Part shown: piece by piece, positions 8,528 to 18,054 of the stretch
How the letters are laid out: every line of letters begins with the position of its first letter
How positions within the stretch are numbered: position 1 is the stretch's first letter
NCBI RefSeq assembly: GCF_041295575.1
Contig: NZ_CP160452.1
Location: 372,001 to 436,000, forward strand
Source: Sporosarcina pasteurii
GTDB taxonomy: Bacteria > Bacillota > Bacilli > Bacillales_A > Planococcaceae
Direction of reading: 5' to 3'
Length of the DNA: 64,000 nt
The notes under the pieces: generated by a model
Databases searched by the model: none
What the model was told of the DNA's origin: nothing
Seen by the model: the letters and a program-made list of their open reading frames with translations, nothing else
Program-made: the position numbers and the translations under genes

Positions 8528-9370
8528 ATGTCAGCGTATGAATCATTATTACGAATCCCCGAGTGGCGATTCGTAGACGAATCTATGAGTGCACGCAGTC
8601 GCTCAGCACTCGAATCATTTGCTGCAGATGACGCGCTTTGTCATCTTGTTGGCCAACAAATGAGCGCGCCAACTGTACGTACTTGGGTCCATGATGAGAC
8701 AATCGTTCTCGGCATTCAAGATCATCGGCTGCCGTATATTTCGGAAGCTATGCGTCAGTTGGAAAAAGTTGGCTACCAATCTATCGTAAGAAATTCTGGT
8801 GGATTAGCAGTTGTACTTGACCGGGGCATTTTAAACATTTCTATTATACTTTCGGAAAAAGATACGGCAATTGACATTCCGACGGGGTATGAAGTGATGT
8901 TAGCGTTTGTCCGACTTTTATTTCCAGAAGCAGGGGAGCGCATCAAAGCTTATGAAATTATAGGCTCTTATTGTCCGGGATCTTATGATTTAAGTATTGA
9001 TGGTCGAAAATTTGCAGGCATTTCACAGCGAAGACTTCGCCATGGAATCGCTGTGCAAGTGTATCTGTGTGTCGAGGGAAGCGGTGCAGAACGAGCAACT
9101 TTAATTCGAGATTTGTATAAGATAGGTTTACAGGGAGAAACGACAAAGTTCGTGTATCCAGACATCCGCCCTGAAGTAATGGCTTCTTTGGAGGAATTGT
9201 TAGGTATTTCATTAACGGTAAGCGACGTCGTCATCCGTACGCAAAATTTATTAAATAAATTTGCGGACGGCGTAACGTTTAGTGGCCTACAACCTGATGA
9301 AATGGAACTATACTCATTTTACTTACATCGGGTTTTCGAACGCAACCAGAAAATGTTATTGCAAAAGTAA
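8528..9370 (+). CDS. lipL: Octanoyl-[GcvH]:protein N-octanoyltransferase LipL
   Basis: A 280-residue biotin/lipoate ligase-fold transferase that moves octanoyl or lipoyl groups from GcvH to E2 subunits. The active-site Cys is in GSYCPGSYDLSIDGRKFAG (Cys149), followed by the Lys of the same motif, and RNSGGLAVVLD matches the family substrate loop. The ATG at 8528 is preferred to that at 8522 because AGGAG at 8514-8518 is only 3 bases from 8522 but 9 from 8528. It follows pta as ywfL does in B. subtilis. Confidence 0.9.
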   Translation: MSAYESLLRIPEWRFVDESMSARSRSALESFAADDALCHLVGQQMSAPTVRTWVHDETIVLGIQDHRLPYISEAMRQLEKVGYQSIVRNSGGLAVVLDRGILNISIILSEKDTAIDIPTGYEVMLAFVRLLFPEAGERIKAYEIIGSYCPGSYDLSIDGRKFAGISQRRLRHGIAVQVYLCVEGSGAERATLIRDLYKIGLQGETTKFVYPDIRPEVMASLEELLGISLTVSDVVIRTQNLLNKFADGVTFSGLQPDEMELYSFYLHRVFERNQKMLLQK

Positions 9371-9472
9371 AAAGCACCGCTTAGCTCCGACAGGCGTAAG
9401 CCAATCCGACGACGCGGCGCACTTGGCCGCATAGTTGGATTGACTTATGACCCGAGGAGCTGGTGCTTTTTA
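9369..9472. repeat. 104-bp imperfect palindrome acting as lipL terminator, probable dispersed repeat
   Basis: Nested inverted repeats: AAAAAGCACC/GGTGCTTTTT at the ends, AGCTCC (9383-9388)/GGAGCT (9456-9461), GTAAGCCAATCC (9396-9407) with GGATTGACTTAT (9437-9448) allowing G-T pairs, and GCGGC/GCCGC at the tip. The T run after the right arm and A run before the left arm allow termination in both directions. Bases 9484-9508 repeat the left arm and its upstream flank (9362-9386) with a few changes, so part of the element is duplicated. Confidence 0.75.
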
Positions 9473-9531
9473 CTAGATGTCTTCAAAAGTAAAATGCGCC
9501 GCTTAGATGAGCTTTTAAAGATTAAAACAAG

Positions 9532-9564
9532 AAAAAACCGCCGATACTTAATGAATCGGCGGTT
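9532..9564 (-). terminator. Terminator overlapping the rsfA stop codon
   Basis: AACCGCCGAT (9536-9545) pairs with ATCGGCGGTT (9555-9564), with a T run on the minus strand (9532-9537). The stop codon of rsfA (9548-9550) lies in the loop, so one arm is coding sequence. Confidence 0.8.
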
Positions 9565-10177
9565 CTTTTGCGACTAAGTTCCCGTTTTGCTCCATTGTAA
9601 ATGTTGGTGCGCTGCGAACATCATCGTCTAATGTGACGAGACGACGAGCACGATTCATAATCTGGACAAATTGTTCGTAATCGGAACGTAGTGTAGCATT
9701 CTCTTCTTTTAAATTAGCAATTTCTTTTTCTAGTTTTTCGATAGTTTCAGTGGCTGCCTTTGCTGTTTGTCTCCAACGAAGCGATTCAACGTCGCCACCT
9801 CCGCTATGATGGAGTCGAACGAGATAAGCAATCACTGTATCTAAGGATAGTGCCGATAAAGGAATTGCAATCTTGTTTTCTTCGTGACTTCCTTGTGTAG
9901 GTGTATACAGTTGTTGTCCGCGTCTCTTAAAATCATTTCCGAGCATACGCATCGCTTGTTTACGCTCTTTTTTCGCTTCTTCAAGTTCTTCTTCATACTC
10001 TCTGCGAACGACGGCGTTCCATCTAAATCCACAAGCGGCCGCTGTACGATTAAGTGCATCACCAACTTCTTCAAACGCACTTAATTGAGTACTACCTTCA
10101 CGAACGTGCCTGAGCACTGTCTCTGCTAATAAAATATCATTTTCTTCCAACCAAGCATCCTGTCTAATTTTTACCAT
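9548..10177 (-). CDS. rsfA: Prespore-specific transcription regulator RsfA
   Basis: A 209-residue regulator of the RsfA family, which adjusts sigma-F-dependent forespore gene expression. Residues 1-50 form a Myb/SANT-like domain (KIRQDAWLEENDILLAETVL ... AAACGFRWN), the middle is basic, and about 135-180 is a coiled coil (heptads in TIEKLEKEIANLKEEN). The ATG at 10177 has AGGAGG 7 bases upstream, so the 18-codon longer reading is rejected. It lies between lipL and ywfO as in B. subtilis. Confidence 0.9.
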   Translation of the reverse strand: MVKIRQDAWLEENDILLAETVLRHVREGSTQLSAFEEVGDALNRTAAACGFRWNAVVRREYEEELEEAKKERKQAMRMLGNDFKRRGQQLYTPTQGSHEENKIAIPLSALSLDTVIAYLVRLHHSGGGDVESLRWRQTAKAATETIEKLEKEIANLKEENATLRSDYEQFVQIMNRARRLVTLDDDVRSAPTFTMEQNGNLVAKEPPIH

Positions 10178-10354
10178 TGTCTTGCCTCCTAGCCATGATA
10201 ATCTCTTTCTATTGACAGTGTGTACAGTCAATCATTATTTTATTCATTCGTTAAACTCATTGTTTACTCTTTTTCTAGAATTTCTTTGCTCTGTGGCTTT
10301 CGAGATACACATTTTTTGAGTACAATAGATAGAAGCAGTTTACGGAGGTGTGAA

Positions 10355-11653
10355 ATGGGCTATAAAAATGAAAAGCTAAAAGAAGAAAAAGTTTTTAAAG
10401 ATCCCGTACACCGCTATATCCATGTACGAGATAGAGTGATTTGGGATATTATTGGCACACGTGAATTTCAAAGGCTGCGACGCATTAAGCAACTGGGCAC
10501 TACGTATCTCGTTTTCCACGGTGCTGAGCATAGTCGTTTTCAACACTCGCTCGGTGTATATGAAATCGTGCGGAGAATTATTGATGATGGTTTTAGTGGA
10601 AGGCCTGAATGGGACGAGGAAGAGAGGCTTGTCACGCTTTGTGCAGCATTGCTTCACGATCTAGGCCATGGCCCTTACTCACATGCATTTGAAAATGTAT
10701 TCAATCTAGACCACGAACTGTTTACGCAGAAAATCCTTCTCGGGGACACGGAAGTGAATCAAGTACTTCGACGCGTTTCAGAAAAGTTTCCACAGAAAGT
10801 TGCAGATGTCATTGGGAAAACGTATCCTGACAAATTAGTCGTTAGCCTAATTTCGAGCCAGATTGATGCAGACCGGATGGATTATTTACAACGCGATGCT
10901 TATTATACAGGCGTTTCTTACGGTCATTTTGATATGGAACGTATTTTACGGGTCATGCGACCATCGGAAGACCAAGCTGTTGTCAAATCCAGTGGCATGC
11001 ATGCAGTCGAAGATTATATTATGAGTCGCTATCAAATGTACTGGCAAGTTTATTTTCATCCAGTATCCCGTAGCGCAGAAGTCATATTGACGAAAATCTT
11101 ACATCGAGCCAAGCATTTATTTGAATCGGGCTATAGATTTGGACAAGAACCTGTTCATTTTCTCACGTTTTTTAATAAAGACATTGATTTAGAAGATTAT
11201 ATTGCACTAGACGAAGGTGTCATTACAACGTATTTCCAAATGTGGACAAAAGAGTCGGATTGGATTTTAAGAGATTTAAGTTATCGGTTTTTAAATCGAA
11301 AACTATTTCAATACGTTGAATTTAACCCTGCCGCTGAATATAGAAAGTTACATGAGCTTGAAAAATTATTTAAGGAAGCTGGCATCGAGCCGGAATATTA
11401 CCTTGTCGTTGATTCGTCGTCGGACTTGCCGTATGACTTTTATAGACCAGGGGAGGAAAATGAACGGCTGCCTATCTTTTTAAAAATGCCTAATGCCGAA
11501 TTAAGAGAAATCTCCCGATCGTCCGATATTGTTGATGCGGTATCTGGAAAGAGACGGACGGACCATAAACTTTACTTTCCAGCGGATTTATTAGAAGAAG
11601 GTAAAGAAAGGAATCCTGTATACAAACAGATTTTACAGATGTTGAAAAATTAG
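10355..11653 (+). CDS. ywfO: HD-domain phosphohydrolase YwfO
   Basis: A 432-residue HD superfamily protein related to SAMHD1/dNTPase-like enzymes. Metal ligands are seen in FQHSLGVYEIVRR and ALLHDLGHGPYSHAFE, and an ISSQIDADRMDYLQRDAYYTGV segment (key residues D, R, D) carries the final Asp. It probably hydrolyses a nucleotide phosphate; the exact substrate is not shown. The ATG at 10355 is chosen because GGAGGTG precedes it. It is followed by ywgA after 14 bases, the same pair as in B. subtilis. Confidence 0.85.
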   Translation: MGYKNEKLKEEKVFKDPVHRYIHVRDRVIWDIIGTREFQRLRRIKQLGTTYLVFHGAEHSRFQHSLGVYEIVRRIIDDGFSGRPEWDEEERLVTLCAALLHDLGHGPYSHAFENVFNLDHELFTQKILLGDTEVNQVLRRVSEKFPQKVADVIGKTYPDKLVVSLISSQIDADRMDYLQRDAYYTGVSYGHFDMERILRVMRPSEDQAVVKSSGMHAVEDYIMSRYQMYWQVYFHPVSRSAEVILTKILHRAKHLFESGYRFGQEPVHFLTFFNKDIDLEDYIALDEGVITTYFQMWTKESDWILRDLSYRFLNRKLFQYVEFNPAAEYRKLHELEKLFKEAGIEPEYYLVVDSSSDLPYDFYRPGEENERLPIFLKMPNAELREISRSSDIVDAVSGKRRTDHKLYFPADLLEEGKERNPVYKQILQMLKN

Positions 11654-11667
11654 AAAGGGTGGACATT

Positions 11668-12174
11668 TTGCTGCAAGAACATGCGAAAATTGTTCAGTTT
11701 ATTTCGCTAGCAGAAGAAGTAACTGGGCGAAAAAAGTTGCAAAAAATGATTTTTATTGCGAAGAAGATGCAATTCCCATTCGCAGAGAAATTCCAATTAC
11801 ATATGTATGGACCATATTCGGAGGAATTAACTTTGCGTGTGGAGGAATTATGTGAGATGGGCTTTTTAAACGAAGAATGCATGGATAAAGGCTCTTACGT
11901 ACAATACAAATACAAAGTCTCGGATGAAGGTGTACGTTTTCTTGAAACGACAAATCAGGCATCGCATAAATTAGAAGTATTTATTCAAGAAATGCAAAGT
12001 AAGACATCACGTTTTCTGGAGCTCGTCTCGACTTTATTATACTTTGACAATCTTGCAAAGCAGGAGCAAATTGAAAAAGTACATATCGTGAAAAATAAAT
12101 TAAAATTTACTGAAATAGAGATGAACACTGCATTTGATTTTATTCATCAACTAGAAGAACTGGCGGCAAACTAA
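11668..12174 (+). CDS. ywgA: YwgA family protein
   Basis: A 168-residue soluble protein of the YwgA family. The TTG at 11668 is the chosen start because AAGGGTGG lies 5 bases upstream and homologues begin with an MLQxH pattern; a GTG at 11659 lies inside that site. The N-terminal half resembles a winged-helix fold (VTGRKKLQKMIFIAKKM ... YGPYSEELTLRVEEL), the C-terminal half is helical. No function is known. Co-transcribed with ywfO. Confidence 0.8.
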   Translation: MLQEHAKIVQFISLAEEVTGRKKLQKMIFIAKKMQFPFAEKFQLHMYGPYSEELTLRVEELCEMGFLNEECMDKGSYVQYKYKVSDEGVRFLETTNQASHKLEVFIQEMQSKTSRFLELVSTLLYFDNLAKQEQIEKVHIVKNKLKFTEIEMNTAFDFIHQLEELAAN

Positions 12175-12180
12175 AAATTT

Positions 12181-12223
12181 GGTCTCAATTGACAGAAATA
12201 GTCGATAGAGACCAAGTTTTTTT
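12181..12223 (+). terminator. Terminator after ywgA
   Basis: GGTCTC (12181-12186) pairs with GAGACC (12208-12213), with inner GAC/GTC pairs, followed by an eight-T run at 12216-12223. Confidence 0.75.
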
Positions 12224-12251
12224 GTATGACAATTAAACGAACTTCGTATAC

Positions 12252-12437
12252 TTACTGATCACTCAGTCGTTTTCCAGCAACGGCATAGTCGCTTTTTTTC
12301 ATTTCTTCAATAAAAACAACAACGTTCTCAGCGGGTGCCCCAGTCGTTTCAACAACCGCTTCTGTTACTTTTTCACAAAGTGCTTTTTTCTGTTCATCGG
12401 TTCGTCCTTCAAACATTTTCACAGTAACATATGGCAT
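12252..12437 (-). CDS. ywhB: 4-oxalocrotonate tautomerase family enzyme (YwhB)
   Basis: A 61-residue tautomerase-superfamily protein. After removal of Met the N-terminus is Pro1 (PYVTVKMFEGRTDEQK), the catalytic general base of the family; Arg residues of the FEGRTDEQK region and a conserved VVVFIEEM strand are also present. It probably tautomerises an enol/keto acid; the physiological substrate is unknown. The ATG at 12437 has GAGGAGGTG upstream, which rules out the longer 107-codon reading. Confidence 0.88.
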   Translation of the reverse strand: MPYVTVKMFEGRTDEQKKALCEKVTEAVVETTGAPAENVVVFIEEMKKSDYAVAGKRLSDQ

Positions 12438-12503
12438 TTTCTTTCCACACCTCCTCAATATCCAGTATACTAATGATATTATCAAAGTTGGAGGGGTAAC
12501 TAA

Positions 12504-13025
12504 ATGGGGAATGAGCAAAAAAAGCAACCTAAAATGGGATTCACCATTATTAAAAACGATCCGACTGATGGCCATAAAGGTTTTGGTATCGGGTCATTAT
12601 CTTTGGAAAACGTGACGCCCGTCATCATTGATGTAGAAGAGGAAGTGGCTACGATAGAAATCGGTGCTATGCATGCAAGAAGCCCGATTGAGCGTGGGAT
12701 TAAATTTCTACCGACACGTGAGGAATCTGCAAACGGAAAAAAATATTGGCTAATCTGGGTAACAATTGAATATAAAGAAGAAGGACCGTATTATGCCGGC
12801 GTAACTGCTTGTGAAATGGTTGTTGATCGATCGATTCGCCGCGGATACAAAAACTTCGTAGAACATATGAATAAAATGGACCGTTCTATGAAGGGACGAA
12901 TTATCGTTGATGAAATGGATGAACCATCAAAAAGAGTGCTTGCTGAATTTTTAGAAGGACATAATAAAGAAATTTGGGATCGCAGTTCAGCTGAATTACA
13001 CGAAGCATTGACAATAAGTTCATAA
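12504..13025 (+). CDS. ywhD: YwhD family protein
   Basis: A 173-residue soluble protein of the YwhD family, with a GFTIIKNDPTDGHKGFG start and a conserved HARSPIERGIKFLP segment. GGAGGGG precedes the ATG. It is divergent from ywhB and convergent with pbpG, the same neighbours as in B. subtilis. The function is unknown. Confidence 0.82.
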   Translation: MGNEQKKQPKMGFTIIKNDPTDGHKGFGIGSLSLENVTPVIIDVEEEVATIEIGAMHARSPIERGIKFLPTREESANGKKYWLIWVTIEYKEEGPYYAGVTACEMVVDRSIRRGYKNFVEHMNKMDRSMKGRIIVDEMDEPSKRVLAEFLEGHNKEIWDRSSAELHEALTISS

Positions 13026-13197
13026 TTCGCTGAACATTTTGGTCTGTTAAGTTGAATGTCCACTACAAACGAAGTACACTAATAGTATAGCTTGCACTTG
13101 TAAAGCTAGGACTACCATGGCATGTAAAGTTGACAACGCATAATTATCAACCTAACCCAAGCACGATAACTATGCTTCTTAACTTTGCTGAAATGGT

Positions 13198-13245
13198 AAA
13201 AAGCCTCTTTCCGTTTTCAAAGGAAAGAGGCTTTTAAATTTTTTT
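13198..13245. terminator. Terminator between ywhD and the 21-bp repeat array
   Basis: AAAAAGCCTCTTTCC (13198-13212) pairs with GGAAAGAGGCTTTT (13222-13235), followed by a second T run at 13239-13245. It is well formed for plus-strand transcription; the A run also allows the minus direction. The 170 bases between ywhD and this hairpin hold nothing I recognise. Confidence 0.85.
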
Positions 13246-13273
13246 CTGTAAAATATATTTGTAGAAGAGAAGA

Positions 13274-13345
13274 GTGTGAACTCCACTCAAATATGTGCGA
13301 ACTCCTCTTAATCTCTGAACTCTGCGCAACGCGGATTCCTCTCAC
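13274..13345. repeat. Degenerate short tandem array, copy A (core GAACTCCNCTC)
   Basis: Between the ywhD-side terminator and the pbpG stop, the motif GAACTCCnCTCAA recurs: GAACTC at 13278, 13299 and 13317 and GATTCC at 13334, spaced 21, 18 and 17 bases. The core TCCnCTC is shared with arrays at 17765-17925 and 28683-28780. No ORF is likely. Confidence 0.55.
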
Positions 13346-13364
13346 AACTCAATCCTATTCCAAT

Positions 13365-15416
13365 TCAATCAAAAAATGAAAATGGGAATAAATTAAATCC
13401 TTTTTCATCCTTATTAGAAGACTTCATTTGCTGGAGAGATTGATCTGTGCATAATTTTTGTGGGACATCTTTCTCTTTGACATAGACAAGGCGTTGGCGC
13501 TCACATTCTGCAACGGCTAGTCCGCCCGTTTCAACGTCGACAATCACACTACTAACGCCTTTCGGAGGAATAAATGGTTCAGGCGTCTTTCCGCTGTGAA
13601 CTTCTTCCATAAACTCAATCCAGATTTTCTTCGTAGCCGCTTTGTCCTCAATTGTTTCGAGTTGTTTGTCAACGTCAAAGCCGTTCCAAACTCCAGCTGT
13701 TAATGATGGTGTGAAGCCAATTAAATATTGGTCAGTAATCGTTGTGCCTGATTTTGCCGCATACGGTCTCGTTTGCTTTTGACGCATTGAAAGTCCAGTT
13801 GCGGCAGAATAGTCATTGAATACTGGATCGAACATGCCTGTCATGAGATGCGTAAGCACGAAAGCATCCTGTTCGGACATAATTTGTTTCTTTTTTTGTT
13901 TCGGACGTTCATATATAGTTTTCCCTTCAGCATCCGTGATTGAAATGATTGTATTTGGCGTAATATCGACGCCGCCTGCTGCTACGCGATTATAGGCATT
14001 TGTCATGTCCATTAAGGTAACTTCAGTTGTGCCAAGTGCGGTGGCTGGAGTAGTAGGGAAGTTGACGTCTATCCCTAGGCGTTCCGCCATACCTTGAAAG
14101 TTTTTATAACCAACGTCTTCCAGCGTTTTTACAGCGTAAATATTATCCGAAATGGCTAATGCTTGAGCGAGTGAAATAGGCTGCGATGCAAACTTGCCAT
14201 TTACATTTTTGGGTTCGTAAGTCTCACCGTTATCGTATGTGAAAATTGTCTTTTCAGGCATTAAGAAGGTTAATGGATTAAAGCCATTCTCAAGTGCCGC
14301 GGCATACAGTACGGGTTTGATGACTGATCCAGGCTGACGTCTAGCTTGCGTAGCACGATTAAAAGGGCTCTCGGTGTAATCAGTTCCGCCAACAAGCGAT
14401 GTAATCCCGCCAGTTGCTGGGTCTATCGATGTAAATCCGATTTGGAGGCCGTTATCCGGCATCCATTTCTCGATGACCTCTTCCGCAATCTGTTGGTGAT
14501 GTGCGTTTAAAGTTGTGCGGATTGTCCAACCGCCTTCTGCAGGGTATCGACCTTTTGCAGCAAGCACTTTTTCCGCTTCTCGCCATACTTCATCGAGAAA
14601 ATAAGGAGCGATTTTTTTCTTGTTTCTCCATTCATCTGCTTTTAAAACAATATCCGTCTCCATCGCACGCGTTGCTTGCTCTGTTGAAATCACGCCTTGT
14701 GCTTCCATTAAAGAAATGATTAGTTCTTTTCGACGCGTTGAATTTTCAGGGTAATTGACAGGCGAATAAATCGATGGCCCCTTTGCGATTGCTGTTATGA
14801 CTGCAGATTCTTCTAACGTTAATTCTTTTGCGGATTTCCCGAAATAAAAATTACTTGCTGCTTCTACGCCGTACATACCATGTCCAAAGTAAACCGTATT
14901 TAAATAACCTTCTAAAATAACCTCTTTATCGTAGAATCGTTCTAAACGAAAAGCGATTAATGCTTCATTTATTTTCCGTTTCCACGTTTTTGCGTGTGTT
15001 AAATGAAGATTCCGTGCATACTGCTGTGTAATCGTACTCGCACCTTCCACTTTTTTACGGTTCTTAATATCTTTTAACAAAGCACCAGCAATTCGCTTAT
15101 AATCAAAGCCATGGTGACTATGAAAATGTCTATCTTCAGTTGCAACAACGGCATCGATGAGAAAAGGTGATATTTCATCCAACTCCACCCAATACCGCCG
15201 TTCTGCTGCGAAGTGATCCCCAATAACTTTTCCGTCTTGGTCTAGAAAGACGGACGCTTTGGGAACGCTAAGGGAAGGAGCACCTGTAATTTGAGCATAG
15301 AGTAAGAGTCCGCCATACATGGTAATCATTGCGGTAAGTGCAGTAACGGTTAATAAAATGATGCGACGCAAAAAAAGCCGTCTTTTTTTCTGTTTTACAT
15401 AAACTGTCCGCTGCAT
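13365..15416 (-). CDS. pbpG: Class A penicillin-binding protein (PbpG-type)
   Basis: A 683-residue bifunctional peptidoglycan synthase. A basic N-terminus and one membrane anchor (about 17-40) precede the glycosyltransferase domain (catalytic Glu94 in ATEDRHF; EGASTITQQYARN at 124-136). The transpeptidase domain has SxxK at 364-367 (GSVIK), SDN at 423-425 and KSG at 555-557. It polymerises and cross-links peptidoglycan outside the membrane. Position next to ywhD matches B. subtilis pbpG (ywhE, PBP2d), which acts in spore wall synthesis; that role is inferred by synteny. Confidence 0.9.
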   Translation of the reverse strand: MQRTVYVKQKKRRLFLRRIILLTVTALTAMITMYGGLLLYAQITGAPSLSVPKASVFLDQDGKVIGDHFAAERRYWVELDEISPFLIDAVVATEDRHFHSHHGFDYKRIAGALLKDIKNRKKVEGASTITQQYARNLHLTHAKTWKRKINEALIAFRLERFYDKEVILEGYLNTVYFGHGMYGVEAASNFYFGKSAKELTLEESAVITAIAKGPSIYSPVNYPENSTRRKELIISLMEAQGVISTEQATRAMETDIVLKADEWRNKKKIAPYFLDEVWREAEKVLAAKGRYPAEGGWTIRTTLNAHHQQIAEEVIEKWMPDNGLQIGFTSIDPATGGITSLVGGTDYTESPFNRATQARRQPGSVIKPVLYAAALENGFNPLTFLMPEKTIFTYDNGETYEPKNVNGKFASQPISLAQALAISDNIYAVKTLEDVGYKNFQGMAERLGIDVNFPTTPATALGTTEVTLMDMTNAYNRVAAGGVDITPNTIISITDAEGKTIYERPKQKKKQIMSEQDAFVLTHLMTGMFDPVFNDYSAATGLSMRQKQTRPYAAKSGTTITDQYLIGFTPSLTAGVWNGFDVDKQLETIEDKAATKKIWIEFMEEVHSGKTPEPFIPPKGVSSVIVDVETGGLAVAECERQRLVYVKEKDVPQKLCTDQSLQQMKSSNKDEKGFNLFPFSFFD

Positions 15417-15580
15417 AAGATCCCGTCCTGTCCATCTTTATATTGACAGTATGTAACGCAATCCACGAGATTAAACGGTCTTTTTTGAAAGATTTATTCG
15501 AAATGAACATGGATATTGGAATGTCACAGAAAAGAAGGTTATAATAGATGGATATTTTCAAGAAGAGGACGGTGAACGAA

Positions 15581-16018
15581 ATGGGCTCGAAAACAGCAGG
15601 TCAGACTGTACAAATCCGGCTCCATTCGTCAATCCAGCACCCGGGGCAAGAAAAGGAAACGCATCATATTGAAGCGTTAGGTCGATATGTTGAGAAATTG
15701 GGTTCATCCTATTTACAATACGAGGAAGAACAAGATGGACAGAAAATCCAATCGACGGTCAAGTTGGGAAATGATGACGCCCTCATTATGCGTTCGGGTG
15801 CAATCAAAATGCGGCTGCCTTTCTCGGTAGATGAAGACCGACAAGGGGAATATCGGAATAACCACGTTGCATTTAAATTGCAAGTCAAAACAAAAACGTT
15901 ACGTTTCATTGAAGAAGAGATGAGTGGGAAATTTGCTGTAGCGTATGAATTATATGCAGAAGGTTCATTGCTAGGCACATACGAACTAACTATTACATAT
16001 GCGGAGGGAATAAAATGA
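15581..16018 (+). CDS. ywiB: DUF1934 family beta-barrel protein YwiB
   Basis: A 145-residue protein of the DUF1934/YwiB family, a small soluble calycin-like beta-barrel fold. The conserved centre [19 protein letters not shown] and C-terminal YELTITY strand are present. I chose the ATG at 15581, behind an AGAGGACGG site; a GTG at 15572 in the same frame is possible. Its last bases overlap the argS start (ATGA, 16015-16018), the ywiB-argS pairing of B. subtilis. Function unknown. Confidence 0.8.
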   Translation: MGSKTAGQTVQIRLHSSIQHPGQEKETHHIEALGRYVEKLGSSYLQYEEEQDGQKIQSTVKLGNDDALIMRSGAIKMRLPFSVDEDRQGEYRNNHVAFKLQVKTKTLRFIEEEMSGKFAVAYELYAEGSLLGTYELTITYAEGIK

Positions 16019-17679
16019 ATATCGTTGAACAAATTCAACAAAAAGTAATCACAGCACTAGAGCAAGCTGTTGTTGAGGCAAACCTTACGGAAGAAGCCCT
16101 TCCAGAAGTGAAATTAGAAACGCCAAGACATAAAGAAAACGGAGATTATGCAACAAACATCGCCATGCAACTGACAAAACTCGCTAAAAAACCGCCACGT
16201 GCAATTGCAGATGCCATTGTCGAAAAGATTGATAAAGAAAGTGCTTCAATTGAAAAGATTGAGGTTGCGGGACCTGGTTTTATTAATATCACATTAAAGA
16301 AAGATTATTTACAAGAAGTTGTCTACACCGTACTTGATGCTGGCGAAAATTACGGACGTTCGAATGCTGGACAAAACGAAAGAATTCAAGTGGAATTTGT
16401 TTCTGCAAATCCAACTGGAGACTTACATCTCGGCCATGCGCGCGGTGCTTCCGTCGGGGATTCACTTTGTAACGTACTAGATTTTGCAGGTTATGATGTT
16501 GAACGTGAATATTACATTAACGATGCGGGAAATCAAATTGACAACCTTGCCCGTTCTGTAGAAGCCCGTTATTTCCAAGCACTTGGTGAAGAGCGCGAGA
16601 TGCCGGAAGATGGGTATCATGGACAAGATATTATCGATATTGGTAAAAAGCTTGCTGAAGAATATGGAGATAAATATAAACAAGTTTCAGATGAAGAACG
16701 CTATGCCTTTTTCCGTTCTTACGGTCTAGAGTTTGAACTTGAGAAGTTAAAAACAGATCTCAAAAACTTCCGCGTCACTTTCGACAATTGGTTTTCTGAA
16801 TCGACATTATACGGTAGTGGGAAAATTGAAAATGCGCTTGAAAAACTGCGTGAAAACGGACATATCTTTGAAGAAGATGGTGCAACATGGTTCCGTTCTA
16901 CGACATATGGTGATGACAAAGACCGTGTGTTAATTAAACAAGACGGTTCATTCACATATATCACGCCAGATATTGCTTATCATGAAGATAAAATTCAACG
17001 TGGATTCGATAAGCTCATCAACATTTGGGGGGCAGACCACCACGGATATATTCCGCGTATGAAAGCTGCGATTGAAGCGTTAGGGTATGAAAAAGATACG
17101 CTTGAAGTCATCGTTGCGCAAATGGTTCATCTTTACAAAGACGGCGAAAGAATGATGATGAGTAAGCGGACAGGAAAAGCAGTGACCTTACGCGAATTAG
17201 TAGAGGATGTCGGCCTTGACGCAGTACGTTATTTCTTCGTGATGCGTTCTGGAGACACACAAATGGACTTTGACTTAGACCTTGCTGTTTCTGAGTCGAA
17301 TGAAAACCCTGTATACTATGCACAATATGCGCATGCTCGTATTTCTTCGATTTTACGTCAGTCGGCAGAATTAAATATGTCAGCTTCTGCAGAAGGCGCT
17401 CATTTATTAATAGCAGAACATGAAATTGATTTATTGAAAAAGATTGGTGATTTCCCGCAAGTTGTTGCAGATGCTGCAAGAACACGTGCGCCTCACCGTA
17501 TCGCGAATTACATCCAAGAACTCGCTGCAACATTCCATTCATTCTACAATGCTGAAAAAGTATTGGATGTTGACAACCGTGAGTTATCCGAAGCGCGCCT
17601 TGCACTCATTACAGCAACGCGCACAACAATTGCCAATGCATTAAAACTCATCGGCGTTTCCGCTCCGGAAAAAATGTAA
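16015..17679 (+). CDS. argS: Arginyl-tRNA synthetase
   Basis: A 554-residue class I synthetase charging tRNA-Arg. An N-terminal Add-1 domain is followed by the HIGH-type motif in [17 protein letters not shown] (about residues 132-148), the KMSKS-type loop in [11 protein letters not shown] (about 380) and the DALR anticodon-binding domain at the C-terminus ([18 protein letters not shown]). Length is normal. It overlaps ywiB by 4 bases and ends before an intrinsic terminator. Confidence 0.97.
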   Translation: MNIVEQIQQKVITALEQAVVEANLTEEALPEVKLETPRHKENGDYATNIAMQLTKLAKKPPRAIADAIVEKIDKESASIEKIEVAGPGFINITLKKDYLQEVVYTVLDAGENYGRSNAGQNERIQVEFVSANPTGDLHLGHARGASVGDSLCNVLDFAGYDVEREYYINDAGNQIDNLARSVEARYFQALGEEREMPEDGYHGQDIIDIGKKLAEEYGDKYKQVSDEERYAFFRSYGLEFELEKLKTDLKNFRVTFDNWFSESTLYGSGKIENALEKLRENGHIFEEDGATWFRSTTYGDDKDRVLIKQDGSFTYITPDIAYHEDKIQRGFDKLINIWGADHHGYIPRMKAAIEALGYEKDTLEVIVAQMVHLYKDGERMMMSKRTGKAVTLRELVEDVGLDAVRYFFVMRSGDTQMDFDLDLAVSESNENPVYYAQYAHARISSILRQSAELNMSASAEGAHLLIAEHEIDLLKKIGDFPQVVADAARTRAPHRIANYIQELAATFHSFYNAEKVLDVDNRELSEARLALITATRTTIANALKLIGVSAPEKM

Positions 17680-17691
17680 TGTTTTTAATAA

Positions 17692-17743
17692 CTGTACCCT
17701 GATTGTTAGACATCCTCTAACAGTTGGAGGTGCAGTTTTTTTT
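17692..17743 (+). terminator. Terminator after argS
   Basis: CTGTACC (17692-17698) pairs with GGTGCAG (17729-17735), enclosing a smaller GTTAGA/TCTAAC stem, and is followed by eight Ts. Confidence 0.8.
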
Positions 17744-17764
17744 ATGACTAAAGCGCAAATTAGA

Positions 17765-17925
17765 ATGTCCTCTCAATCTATAAGGATGTCCTCCCAATCG
17801 CATGGGATGTCCGCTTATTCGTGTGCAATTTCCTCTCAAAATTAAAATGTCCGCTGAATCGCTTGGGATGTCCGTGCAATCTGGAAAGATGTCCGCCCAT
17901 TACCAAAAGATGTACCCTCAATTAC
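17765..17925. repeat. Degenerate 21-bp tandem array, copy B (core ATGTCCKCYCAATC)
   Basis: Eight units begin at 17765, 17786, 17807, 17828, 17847, 17868, 17889 and 17910, so the period is 21 bp with one 19-bp unit. The consensus is ATGTCCKCYCAATC followed by about 7 variable bases often ending in GG or AAG. It fills the gap between the argS terminator and the leader of the cobalamin operon. Open frames crossing it (up to 93 codons) are by-products of the in-phase 7-codon period; I do not call them genes. Confidence 0.75.
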
Positions 17926-18054
17926 ACATTCATAGTAATTTCAAAAAAATATTTCCCACAAATTTTGAAATCTTTTTCTCAGCTTAATTCGACCTCTATC
18001 GACAATCTCAAAATTTGTAGTATACTGTTAAATGAAAACAAATTACATACCAAA

